From: Actinomycetota bacterium
GTDB taxonomy: Bacteria > Actinomycetota > Thermoleophilia > UBA2241
Direction of reading: 5' to 3'
DNA: 7,950 bases
NCBI GenBank assembly: GCA_003158705.1
Contig: PMKX01000012.1
Coordinates: 1 to 7,950 of the forward strand
Position numbers and translations under genes: made by a program
Notes under the pieces: model-generated
What the model was told of the DNA's origin: nothing
The model's database searches: none
What the model saw: the letters and a program-made list of their open reading frames with translations, nothing else
Part shown: piece after piece, positions 1 through 5,666 of the stretch
Numbering within the stretch: the first letter of the stretch is position 1
Layout: each line of letters opens with the position of its first letter

Positions 1-391
1 CGCGCATGAGCTCGTAGGCCTGCTCGCGGCAGGCGACGAGCTGTTCGGCCGGGGTCATGCCGTCGCTCGACAAGTCGGCCACGCCGGCCTCGACCTGCTG
101 GCGCAGGCCGGCCACGCGCACCATGAAGAACTCGCCCAGGTTGGAGCCGAGGATGGCGAGGAAGTTGACCCGCTCGAGCAAGGGATTGTGCTCATCCTGG
201 GCCTCTTCGAGCACGCGGCGCTGGAACGCCAGAATGCTGAGCTCGCGGTTGACGTACAGCGAAGGGTCGGAGAGTTCGACCTCAGCTTGCGGCGAGGATG
301 AGGCGGGGGACGTGGGCGCGACGGGCGGCGACCCGTCGCCGACGGGTCGCCGCCCGTCGCGCTCGCCAGCCGCTTTCGCTTTGGTCGCCAT
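1..391 (-). CDS. ppk1: Polyphosphate kinase 1, N-terminal part (runs off left edge)
   Basis: PPK1 makes inorganic polyphosphate from the terminal phosphate of ATP, reversibly, via a phosphohistidine. Only the first 130 residues are visible, covering the N domain; the catalytic histidines lie outside the window. The match to PPK1 is clear: YVNREL (46-51), LEEAQDEHNPLLERVNFLAI (61-80) and SNLGEFFMVRVAGL (83-96) follow the known order, and Asn84 aligns with the Asn of Escherichia coli PPK that contacts ATP. Two things are odd. A roughly 40-residue Ala/Pro/Ser/Arg-rich leader precedes the domain, and its codons 10-26 are a perfect DNA inverted repeat. The usual SNLDEF reads SNLGEF, an Asp-to-Gly change (GGC). 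The ATG at 391-389 is supported by GGAGG 8 bases upstream. The gene follows the DUF2252 gene after 137 bases and has its own likely promoter. The family call is firm; activity cannot be judged from this fragment. Confidence 0.93.
   Translation of the reverse strand, partial: MATKAKAAGERDGRRPVGDGSPPVAPTSPASSSPQAEVELSDPSLYVNRELSILAFQRRVLEEAQDEHNPLLERVNFLAILGSNLGEFFMVRVAGLRQQVEAGVADLSSDGMTPAEQLVACREQAYELMR
316..362. repeat. Perfect 22-bp inverted repeat with 3-base loop inside ppk1
   Basis: Bases 316-337 are the exact reverse complement of 341-362, leaving a 3-base loop (gcc on the plus strand). The arms are almost wholly G+C. The structure falls on codons 10-26 of ppk1, in the low-complexity leader before the conserved domain. 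In the ppk1 mRNA it would form a very stable hairpin about 30 bases after the start codon. Confidence 0.9.
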
Positions 392-399
392 TGCCTGAG

Positions 400-404
400 C
401 CTCC
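400..404 (-). promoter_or_regulatory. Ribosome binding site of ppk1
   Basis: GGAGG on the minus strand, within a longer G run, ends 8 bases before the ATG at 391. It supports that start and so the inclusion of the unusual N-terminal leader. Confidence 0.6.
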
Positions 405-422
405 CCCCTTTCGGAGCACCGT

Positions 423-428
423 ATTCTA
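423..428 (-). promoter_or_regulatory. Putative -10 element for ppk1
   Basis: TAGAAT on the minus strand matches TATAAT at five of six positions. It lies in the least GC-rich stretch of the 137-base gap and would start transcription near 416, giving a leader of about 25 bases that carries the ribosome binding site. The -35 region (ACGAGA at 17-base spacing) is poor. Transcription of ppk1 apart from the upstream pair is therefore plausible but unproven. Confidence 0.4.
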
Positions 429-507
429 CCCGCTTTGTGTTTGCTTCTCGTTAGTGGGTGTGGCGCGCGCACCACAGATGCAGGATGGCGCCAGGTTCGG
501 TGAGGCT

Positions 508-523
508 GGCTCGGCCGTGAGCC
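508..523 (-). terminator. Weak hairpin after the DUF2252 gene
   Basis: GGCTC (508-512) pairs with GAGCC (519-523) across a 6-base loop, starting 6 bases past the DUF2252 stop. There is no U tract. It could attenuate read-through into ppk1, but the stem is short and may be chance. Confidence 0.25.
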
Positions 524-528
524 GACCC

Positions 529-1989
529 TCAAACGCCGGTCTCCACCTGCACCTCGCCCTGCTTGATCGCGGCCGTGAGGCGCTCGTAGTCGCGTTCGGC
601 TTGATCGGCGTACGCCTGCGCGAACGCGGCCAGCGCCTGGTCGAAACGGTCACTCTTGCCCAGATACGCGGCGATCGCCATACGGTCGCCGGAACGGGCG
701 TGGGCACGAGCAAGCGTCCAGCCGCAGATCGCCGCGTAGACGGCGAGCCCCGCGGGGCGGACCTGCTCCATCGGGACCGATCCCTTGAAGTCACGTAGCT
801 GGCGCCAGTAGAAGTCGCGCTGGTCGGGCGCCGCGCCGCGGATCCAGCCGAGGAAGATGTCGCTCGCCGCCTGCATCAGCCTCTGGCCCGCTACCACCCG
901 GTGACCGTGGTGGCGGTAGATGCTTCGGCCGGCGAACGCCTCCAGTGACGACGCACCGGCCTCCTTGATCTGCAGGATCAGGGGATCGCCGTCGTCGCGG
1001 CCCATCATCAGGACGACCAGATCGACCGTGCCTACGCTGCTTACGCCCACGACTTTCCGTGCCAAGTCTACGAACGCGTAGCGGTCGAGCAGTGCGCGGT
1101 GGTCGTCCTGGAGGGTTTTCTTGTAGTCGCGGAAGGCCTGGCGGACGTCACGGTCCATGTCGGTCTGCCCAGGCGCCAAGTGGGCGATCAACGGCGGATC
1201 GTCGGTGAAGCGCGGCACGCCGTCGACCACGTGGGTGAGCTTGGCGAACGCCTGCGTGGCGGCGTGCTCGCGCGCTCTGGCCAGCACCGCACCGGTCTTG
1301 CCTGTTCCGGCCTTGCTGGCGGCTTTGGCCAAGGCGAGCGCGTCGTCGGCGGCGACCCGTGAGTGCCAGACCTCCGCGTTGGTCATGGCGGCGTAGCGAC
1401 GCATCCATGCGCGATACGAGCGGGCGGCAGCGAGCGCCGCGCCGTGGCCCTGGCTCTTCGTGAAACCTCTGTCGCGCGCCGCGATCACGACGCTCGCCGC
1501 GAGGCGCTTCAGATCCCACTCCCACGGGCCCGGCAACGTCTCGTCGAAGTCGGCGACGTCGAAGATCGGCGTGCGGTCGGGTGCGGCGAAGACACCGAAG
1601 TTCATGATGTGCGCATCACCACAAAGCTGCACGCGCAGCCCCGAGGAGGGCGTCGCCGCAAGATCCGCGGCCATCGTCAGGGCCGCCCCCCGAAAGAAAG
1701 TGAAGGGCGAGACCGACATGCGACCCCAACGGATGGGCACCAGCTCCGGCAGGCGACGAGCGTCCTGGGCCCGTAGCTGGGCGATGGGGTCAGGTCTGTC
1801 GCCGGGTGGCAGCCAGCCCGCTTGGGTCTTGCGCGGCACTGCGCCGCGGGCCGCTTTGCCGATGGCATAGTGCTCCTCGGCGGGCAGCCAGCCATCGGAC
1901 GCGTCTCGGCTGACGGCATGTTTCGGCGCCTCACGTGCCTCGGTCGCTGCCGCCTCTTCGGCCGCAGTTGTCGTCCTCGGCTTTGTCAT
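529..1989 (-). CDS. DUF2252 family protein, kinase-like fold
   Basis: A 486-residue DUF2252 protein; the family has no settled biochemical role. The diagnostic blocks are present in order: VPRK...W (51-59), RWGRMSVSPFTFFRG (87-101), CGDAHIMNFG (123-132), FDVADFDETLPGPWEWDLKR (143-162), VVGVSSVGT (313-321), LQIKEA (339-344), QLRDFKGS (397-404) and ARAHARSGD (427-435). GDAHxxNFG resembles the catalytic loop, and DxxDFDE the metal-binding Asp motif, of aminoglycoside-phosphotransferase-like kinases. The Gly-rich loop and Lys-bearing strand come later in the chain, which suggests a permuted kinase-like fold (inference). The ATG at 1989 overlaps the stop of the metallophosphoesterase gene as ATGA. 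No ribosome binding site is visible, so translation is probably coupled. The first 30 residues are Ala/Glu-rich and likely disordered. Length is normal for the family. Substrate unknown. Confidence 0.93.
   Translation of the reverse strand: MTKPRTTTAAEEAAATEAREAPKHAVSRDASDGWLPAEEHYAIGKAARGAVPRKTQAGWLPPGDRPDPIAQLRAQDARRLPELVPIRWGRMSVSPFTFFRGAALTMAADLAATPSSGLRVQLCGDAHIMNFGVFAAPDRTPIFDVADFDETLPGPWEWDLKRLAASVVIAARDRGFTKSQGHGAALAAARSYRAWMRRYAAMTNAEVWHSRVAADDALALAKAASKAGTGKTGAVLARAREHAATQAFAKLTHVVDGVPRFTDDPPLIAHLAPGQTDMDRDVRQAFRDYKKTLQDDHRALLDRYAFVDLARKVVGVSSVGTVDLVVLMMGRDDGDPLILQIKEAGASSLEAFAGRSIYRHHGHRVVAGQRLMQAASDIFLGWIRGAAPDQRDFYWRQLRDFKGSVPMEQVRPAGLAVYAAICGWTLARAHARSGDRMAIAAYLGKSDRFDQALAAFAQAYADQAERDYERLTAAIKQGEVQVETGV
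1986..1989 (-). promoter_or_regulatory. ATGA stop/start overlap
   Basis: The TGA of the metallophosphoesterase gene (1988-1986) overlaps the ATG of the DUF2252 gene (1989-1987). The upstream bases hold no purine-rich ribosome binding site, so re-initiation by the same ribosome is the likely route. Confidence 0.75.
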
Positions 1990-2540
1990 GCGGTGTCGGC
2001 CGGCCGGCGACGCTCGAGGGGGATGAAACGTACCGACAGGCCGGTGGTCACCACCTCTACGATGGCCACTGTCGGGCCATCGTCCTCCTCCTCGGGCGAG
2101 CTGGCGGTACCTGGGTTCAGAAAGAGCGTGCCGTCGACCCAGGCAACCGACGGGATGTGTTCGTGACCGAACACCACCAGGTCGGGGGGATCCCCGTCGC
2201 GGCCGTCGAGCTTGCCGGCGGCGAGTCGCTTCATCAGCCGCTTGCGCTTGTGGCCGACGATGAAGCGTACGCCTGCGACCTCCCCGCTCGCCTCGCGGGC
2301 CAGCGTCGCCGCCAGATCGCCGACGTCTAGGTTGCCCGAGACCGCGGTCAGAGGAGCGACGGCTGCGAGCGCGGTCAGGATCCCGGCATCGACGATGTCG
2401 CCGGCGTGGATGATGTGTGTCACTCCCGCGAAGAGGTCGAGAATGGCGGGATCGAGGTAGCCGTGGGTGTCACTCAGGACACCGATGCGCGGCTGCTCGG
2501 ATGAGGCTGCCTCTGCCGTTTCTTCTGTGCTCGGTCGCAC
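1986..2540 (-). CDS. Metallophosphoesterase of the YfcE/MJ0936 phosphodiesterase type
   Basis: A 184-residue calcineurin-like phosphoesterase with a two-metal site, cleaving phosphomono- or phosphodiesters; the natural substrate is unknown. The metal-ligand motifs are in order: SDTHG (23-27), HAGDIVD (45-51), SGNLD (68-72), VGH (95-97), GHEH (125-128) and NPGT (142-145). The usual form of the last motif before NPG is GHTH, so GHEH is a mild variant that keeps both His. I chose GTG at 2540: AGGAG sits 5 bases upstream and the conserved domain begins at residue 19. The frame stays open upstream to 2891, but that would run into the divergent gene and adds no conserved sequence. The gene is first in a two-gene unit with DUF2252, sharing ATGA, so the two products are probably made in fixed ratio. 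Confidence 0.93.
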   Translation of the reverse strand: MRPSTEETAEAASSEQPRIGVLSDTHGYLDPAILDLFAGVTHIIHAGDIVDAGILTALAAVAPLTAVSGNLDVGDLAATLAREASGEVAGVRFIVGHKRKRLMKRLAAGKLDGRDGDPPDLVVFGHEHIPSVAWVDGTLFLNPGTASSPEEEDDGPTVAIVEVVTTGLSVRFIPLERRRPADTA

Positions 2541-2545
2541 GTGAG

Positions 2546-2550
2546 CTCCT
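2546..2550 (-). promoter_or_regulatory. Ribosome binding site deciding the GTG start of the metallophosphoesterase
   Basis: AGGAG on the minus strand, 5 bases before GTG at 2540. No comparable site precedes the in-frame upstream codons, which favours the short 184-residue protein. Confidence 0.7.
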
Positions 2551-2588
2551 GGTCTTGTCGCGGGGTACTCCCGGCTCGGACCCCGGGA

Positions 2589-2636
2589 GGTCACAGGACT
2601 TGCGCCTGCAGTTCGCACTCTATCTGCAGTGTGACC
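2589..2636. repeat. Nested inverted repeat next to the metallophosphoesterase promoter
   Basis: GGTCACA (2589-2595) pairs with TGTGACC (2630-2636). Inside it, CTGCAG (2606-2611) pairs with CTGCAG (2624-2629). On one side the two arms join directly into a 13-base arm; on the other a 10-base bulge separates them. It lies where the minus-strand transcript would begin, so it could act as an operator or as folded leader RNA. Confidence 0.5.
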
Positions 2637-2639
2637 CGC

Positions 2640-2645
2640 ATCATA
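2640..2645 (-). promoter_or_regulatory. Putative -10 element for the metallophosphoesterase-DUF2252 operon
   Basis: TATGAT on the minus strand matches the -10 consensus at five of six positions. Transcription would start near 2633, giving a leader of about 93 bases that includes both hairpins of this gap. No convincing -35 box is visible. Confidence 0.35.
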
Positions 2646-2743
2646 CCGTTTGCTGCTTGGAAGGAGACCACGGCTGCGCTCGTTGAAGAAGCATCTCGAA
2701 GTCATGTTGGCCACGCGCCGGCGGCCTCCGGCAGGCTGGCTCG

Positions 2744-2774
2744 TCGACTGGCGCCGGTGTGCGGCTGGTAGGAT
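2744..2774 (+). promoter_or_regulatory. Putative promoter of the FAD oxidoreductase gene
   Basis: TCGACT (2744-2749) and TAGGAT (2769-2774) each match the -35 and -10 consensus at four of six positions, with a rather long 19-base spacer. TAGGAT is a common actinobacterial -10. The start would be near 2781, leaving a short leader containing GGGGAG. Confidence 0.3.
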
Positions 2775-2790
2775 GTCGGCAGACTCGGGT

Positions 2791-2796
2791 GGGGAG
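2791..2796 (+). promoter_or_regulatory. Ribosome binding site of the FAD oxidoreductase gene
   Basis: GGGGAG ends 8 bases before the GTG at 2805, supporting that non-ATG start. Confidence 0.6.
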
Positions 2797-2804
2797 AGTG
2801 ACAC

Positions 2805-4067
2805 GTGGCGGCAGACGACGACGTTCTGATCATCGGCGGCGGGCCCGTAGGCGTCTGCGTCGCCTACTACCTGGCCGAGGCCGGCTGTCATGTGACCCTG
2901 CTGGAGCGCGACGAGCTCTGCTCGCGCTACGGCGGCGCCTATGCCAACGCCGGCCTCATCGTACCCAGCGAGGTCTATCCCCTGGCGGCGCCCGGAGCGC
3001 TCGGCCAGGGGCTCAAGTGGCTGCTCGACAGCGGCAGTCCCTTCTTCATCCAGCCGCGCCTCGACCCGGCGTTGTGGCGCTGGCTACTGCTCTTCCGCCG
3101 CGCCTGCGCGGAGGAGCGCATGCGACCCCTGATGCCGGTGCTGCGAGCGTTGGGGCGCCGCAGTGCCGACCTGTTCGCCGAGCTCGCCGTGGCCCGCGGC
3201 AAGTCGTTCGGCTACGAGCAGAAGGGCTGGCTCAACTTGTACGCGACGGAGAATGGCTTGGCCGCCGGCGTCGCCGAGGCTGCCGAGGCGCGCGCCTTGG
3301 GCGTCGCCGCCGAAGTGGTCGACGCGCAACGTGCGCGCGAGATGATGCCCGGCCTTGCCGGCGGCGTCGCCGGCGGCGTATTCCACGCCGAGAACGCACA
3401 CGTGGACCCGCAGGTGTTCGTGAGCGAGCTGGGTCGCCGCGCCGCCCGCAAAGGCGCCGACATACGCCTGGCTACCGAGGTCATCGGGCTGCGCACCGTC
3501 GGCCGGCGCATCGTCAGGGTCATGACGACGCGCGGCGACCTGGAGGCCGGCACCGTGGTGCTGGCAGCCGGCTGCTGGTCGCCTGCCCTGGCCCGCCTGA
3601 CCGGGCTGAACCTGCCCATCCAGCCGGCCAAGGGCTACAGCGTCACCGTCGCCCGCCCCGAAGGCTTCCCTGAGCTGCCGGCCTACCTCGCCGAGGGCCA
3701 CGTGTGCATCACGCCTCTGGGCGACCGCTTGCGCATGGCCGGCACGCTGGAGCTCGCGGGCATGGACATGCGCGTGCGCGCCAACCGCGTCGCCGGCATT
3801 CGCCGCGGCGCCGCCCGCTTCCTGCCGGGGCTGGCCGACCGCGAGGCGCTCGAGATCTGGCGCGGGCCGCGGCCGGTGACGCCCGACGGGCTGCCCATCG
3901 TCGGCCGCAGCCCGCGTCACGAGAACCTCATCGTCGCCGCCGGCCACTGCATGCTTGGGCTCTCGCTGGGGCCGGTGACCGGCAAGCTGGTGGCTCAGCT
4001 CGTCGCCGGCCAGACGCCGGACCTCGATCTGGAGCCGGTGCGCATCGACCGATTCGGGCTCTCCTAG
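2805..4067 (+). CDS. DadA-like FAD-dependent D-amino acid dehydrogenase/oxidase
   Basis: A 420-residue member of the DAO family (glycine/D-amino acid oxidases and DadA-type dehydrogenases), which oxidise amino or imino acids to keto acids with FAD. The FAD-binding Rossmann motif is at the very N terminus: IIGGGPVG (9-16), with Glu34 at the end of the second strand to hold ribose. The C-terminal DadA block is clear: W352, then RPVTPDGLPIVG (356-367), then AGH (379-381) and a Gly-rich helix start. Length matches DadA. GTG at 2805 is chosen because the FAD strand begins at residue 7 and GGGGAG lies upstream. There is no signal peptide or membrane helix, so any link to the respiratory chain would be peripheral. 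The gene stands alone, divergent from the phosphoesterase operon. Sarcosine or proline-type substrates cannot be excluded; no racemase or permease is nearby to settle it. Confidence 0.9.
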   Translation: MAADDDVLIIGGGPVGVCVAYYLAEAGCHVTLLERDELCSRYGGAYANAGLIVPSEVYPLAAPGALGQGLKWLLDSGSPFFIQPRLDPALWRWLLLFRRACAEERMRPLMPVLRALGRRSADLFAELAVARGKSFGYEQKGWLNLYATENGLAAGVAEAAEARALGVAAEVVDAQRAREMMPGLAGGVAGGVFHAENAHVDPQVFVSELGRRAARKGADIRLATEVIGLRTVGRRIVRVMTTRGDLEAGTVVLAAGCWSPALARLTGLNLPIQPAKGYSVTVARPEGFPELPAYLAEGHVCITPLGDRLRMAGTLELAGMDMRVRANRVAGIRRGAARFLPGLADREALEIWRGPRPVTPDGLPIVGRSPRHENLIVAAGHCMLGLSLGPVTGKLVAQLVAGQTPDLDLEPVRIDRFGLS

Positions 4068-4283
4068 GGCTGCAGATGCGACGCGGCGGCGCCATGCTTG
4101 TGCGAACCGCTCTCCAGGTCCGACTCGAAGGCGTGCGCTGCGGTCCAAAACGGTAGGCGTGGTTGTACTTGTGCCTGTTTCGGCCGCGTGACGCCGCCCA
4201 GCCCGTGCGTCCATGTACCAGGACGACGTGAAGTTCTCACGCGGGCAAGCGGCCCCTGCGGACCACACGGCGTGCGATAGAGT
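4068..4283. other. Convergent intergenic region (216 bases)
   Basis: This gap lies between the 3' ends of the FAD oxidoreductase gene (plus) and the NlpC/P60-like gene (minus). I see only a weak hairpin, CGTGA (4227-4231) with TCACG (4237-4241) across a 5-base loop, and no U tract, tRNA or coding signal in any frame. Both genes presumably end here. Confidence 0.6.
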
Positions 4284-4748
4284 TCAGGACTTGGGCAGTA
4301 GGCGCCGCGCAGTCGCCGCGCCGCGCAACTTCTTGTAGCTCACCACAGCGCCGGTGTGGGGTGCATCGATCACGCGGTGGTGACCGACGTAGATGGCGAC
4401 GTGATAGTAGTAGCGATGCGAACCCCAGAAGACGAGATCACCGGGGCGCAGATGGCCCAGGCGGACCCGTCGGCCTAGCTTGGCCTGCCCGGTGGCGCTG
4501 TGCGGCAGGGGCACGCCGAGCTTGGCGTACACGTACATGGTGAGTCCGGAGGAGTCGAAGCCCTTGCGACTCGCACCGCCCCACACGTAAGGGATGCCGA
4601 GCTGGCGCTTGGCTATGACGACCGCTCGGTGTCCTGTGGCGGGAGGTTTCGAGCGCAGCGACGCTTGGGCTGCTGGCGAGATGACGAGCGCGCCAAACAG
4701 CAAGACTGCGGAAGCACTGATGACCCAGAGCAGACGCATGCGGTGCAT
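4284..4748 (-). CDS. Secreted NlpC/P60-like protein with catalytic Cys replaced by Ser
   Basis: A 154-residue exported protein made of a signal peptide and one NlpC/P60 domain. Active members cut peptide stems of the cell wall with a Cys-His pair. Residues 1-29 look like a signal peptide: MHRMR, a hydrophobic stretch, then cleavage after AQA. The domain shows LGIPYVWGGAS (50-60), GFDSSGL (63-69), RPGDLVFW (101-108), HVAIYVG (116-122) and IDAPHTG (127-133). The family motif is FDCSGL; here the nucleophile position is Ser66 (TCC at 4553-4551). His116 is kept, and the third polar position appears to be Asp128. ATG at 4748 has AGGAGG 6 bases upstream; the in-frame codon at 4820 lies upstream of the likely promoter and is rejected. 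The protein may bind cell wall without cutting it, or be a sequencing variant. There is no separate wall-binding domain. It appears monocistronic. Confidence 0.88.
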   Translation of the reverse strand: MHRMRLLWVISASAVLLFGALVISPAAQASLRSKPPATGHRAVVIAKRQLGIPYVWGGASRKGFDSSGLTMYVYAKLGVPLPHSATGQAKLGRRVRLGHLRPGDLVFWGSHRYYYHVAIYVGHHRVIDAPHTGAVVSYKKLRGAATARRLLPKS

Positions 4749-4754
4749 GATGCC

Positions 4755-4760
4755 CCTCCT
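4755..4760 (-). promoter_or_regulatory. Ribosome binding site of the NlpC/P60-like gene
   Basis: A full AGGAGG on the minus strand with 6-base spacing to ATG at 4748. It is the strongest such site in the window and fixes the start. Confidence 0.8.
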
Positions 4761-4794
4761 ATAACGACCGTCCGAACTGTGCCTCAAGCCAAGC

Positions 4795-4803
4795 ATTGTA
4801 GCA
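4795..4803 (-). promoter_or_regulatory. Extended -10 promoter of the NlpC/P60-like gene
   Basis: TGCTACAAT on the minus strand gives TACAAT (five of six to consensus) preceded by the TG of an extended -10. Transcription would start near 4788, about 40 bases before the ATG. The -35 region is poor, as expected for an extended -10. A 10-bp palindrome lies just upstream. Confidence 0.5.
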
Positions 4804-4824
4804 TAGATGCCCGGAAGCAACAGT

Positions 4825-4834
4825 GGTGATCACC
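4825..4834. repeat. Perfect 10-bp palindrome upstream of the NlpC/P60 promoter
   Basis: GGTGATCACC reads the same on both strands. It lies 22-31 bases upstream of the TGC of the extended -10, so just upstream of the -35 position. That placement would suit an activator or repressor site. No second copy was seen in the window. Confidence 0.4.
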
Positions 4835-4930
4835 CTCCGCACCTACGCGCACGGCATCCCGGCCAGGCAGGAGGGGCGCTGCTGGCCAAGTTGCGTGAGC
4901 CCGAGGTTCCGATCAGCCCGCGTGCAGCGC

Positions 4931-4945
4931 CGGCGACCGTCGCCG
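4931..4945 (-). terminator. Hairpin after the HAD phosphatase gene
   Basis: CGGCGA (4931-4936) pairs with TCGCCG (4940-4945) across a 3-base loop, 8 bases beyond the stop at 4954. A longer-range 8-bp pair (4875-4882 with 4924-4931) lies beyond it. There is no U tract, but GC-rich genomes often lack one. Confidence 0.35.
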
Positions 4946-4953
4946 CCGCCTTC

Positions 4954-5640
4954 CTAGGCCAGGATAGCCTCGTACGCGCGGCGCCAGTCGGAGAGGTCGG
5001 CGAACAGGTAGTCGGGCTCGTAGGCGGCCAGCTCGGCCGTCGTGTGCATGCCGGTCGCGACCGCGATTGCCTTGACGCCGTGCTCGGCGCCGCAGGTGAT
5101 GTCGTGTGGCGTGTCGCCGATCACGGCGATCTCCTTGCCGCCGAAGCGGTAGCCCGTGTGCTCCTCCGCCCGCGCGATGGCTACCGCCGGCAGGTCCGCG
5201 CGGCGGGCCGAGTCAGAGCCGTAGGCGCCAACCGCGAACAACCCATCGAGCCCGGTGGCAGCGAGCTTCACGCGCGCCCCGGGCTCGAGGTTGCCGGTCA
5301 GAAGCCCGACCAGCACGCGGCGGTCGCAGGCCAGCGTCGTGGTCAGCTCACGGACCCCCGGCAGCACCTCGACCTCTTCTGCTTCCACCTCGAGCCGCAA
5401 GCGTGCCACATACCGCTCGAGGCACTCCGGTAGGCGCGCCGCCGCCACGTCGGCCGGCGCGCCCCAGCGTGTGGCCAAATCGGTCACGATGGCCGGGTCG
5501 GTGCGCCCGTGGAAGCTGTAGCCGTCGAGTCCACCGCACACCCCGTACGTCTCCTCGACCGCGGCGAAGATGGCGCGACCGCCGGCGCCGTGCGGGTCGA
5601 TGAGTGTGCAGTCGATGTCGAAGAGAGCCAGGCGACGCAT
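4954..5640 (-). CDS. HAD-superfamily phosphatase, phosphoglycolate phosphatase-like
   Basis: A 228-residue HAD hydrolase with a helical cap, likely a small-molecule phosphatase in the cytosol; the substrate is unknown. Motif I is FDIDCTL (7-13), with nucleophile Asp8 and acid Asp10 present but the usual Gly of DxDGT replaced by Cys11. Motif II is LLTGN (113-117, Thr115), motif III is probably Lys125 in ARVKL, and motif IV is GDTPHD (175-180, metal ligands Asp176 and Asp180). The cap lies at about residues 18-95 and includes GRTDPAIV (45-52). The TGN...KL...GL...F pattern is typical of phosphoglycolate-phosphatase-like members. The ATG at 5640 has no ribosome binding site, but a TATACT box ends 6 bases before it, so the mRNA is probably leaderless. 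The next gene downstream has its own promoter. Confidence 0.9.
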   Translation of the reverse strand: MRRLALFDIDCTLIDPHGAGGRAIFAAVEETYGVCGGLDGYSFHGRTDPAIVTDLATRWGAPADVAAARLPECLERYVARLRLEVEAEEVEVLPGVRELTTTLACDRRVLVGLLTGNLEPGARVKLAATGLDGLFAVGAYGSDSARRADLPAVAIARAEEHTGYRFGGKEIAVIGDTPHDITCGAEHGVKAIAVATGMHTTAELAAYEPDYLFADLSDWRRAYEAILA

Positions 5641-5646
5641 GGCTCG

Positions 5647-5652
5647 AGTATA
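5647..5652 (-). promoter_or_regulatory. Putative -10 element giving a leaderless HAD transcript
   Basis: TATACT on the minus strand (five of six to consensus) ends 6 bases before the ATG at 5640, which puts the expected transcription start on or next to the A of the ATG. No purine-rich ribosome binding site is present. A loose -35, TTCGCA, lies 19 bases upstream inside the AACCGC repeats. Confidence 0.5.
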
Positions 5653-5666
5653 CGCAGTGAGCCGTG

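Larger units (their letters stand above)
2541..2804. other. Divergent intergenic region (264 bases)
   Basis: This gap separates the metallophosphoesterase gene (minus) from the FAD oxidoreductase gene (plus) and must hold both promoters. It contains a 7-bp hairpin (2568-2574 with 2583-2589), a nested inverted repeat (2589-2636), and -10-like boxes for each direction. I see no tRNA, small ORF with conserved features, or mobile-element remnant. Confidence 0.7.

Noticed and set aside
2589..2636. CRP/FNR-type site from TCACA and TGTGA
   Set aside because: The half-sites are in the reverse order (TCACA before TGTGA) and about 35 bases apart, unlike the TGTGA-N6-TCACA arrangement.
2541..2700. Possible tRNA in the divergent gap, from its stems
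   Set aside because: No T-arm GGTTCRA box, no acceptor pairing and no anticodon arm could be assembled on either strand.
2541..2891. N-terminal extension of the metallophosphoesterase up to 2891
   Set aside because: It would overlap the divergent gene, has no conserved sequence, and the GTG at 2540 has a good ribosome binding site.
3084..4268. Open frame of 394 codons on the minus strand
   Set aside because: It is the antisense of the FAD oxidoreductase gene, Ala/Gly/Arg/His-rich with no recognisable domain; a product of high GC content.
4749..4820. Longer start for the NlpC/P60-like protein at 4820
   Set aside because: It lies upstream of the likely -10 box and would bury the signal peptide behind about 24 charged or polar residues.
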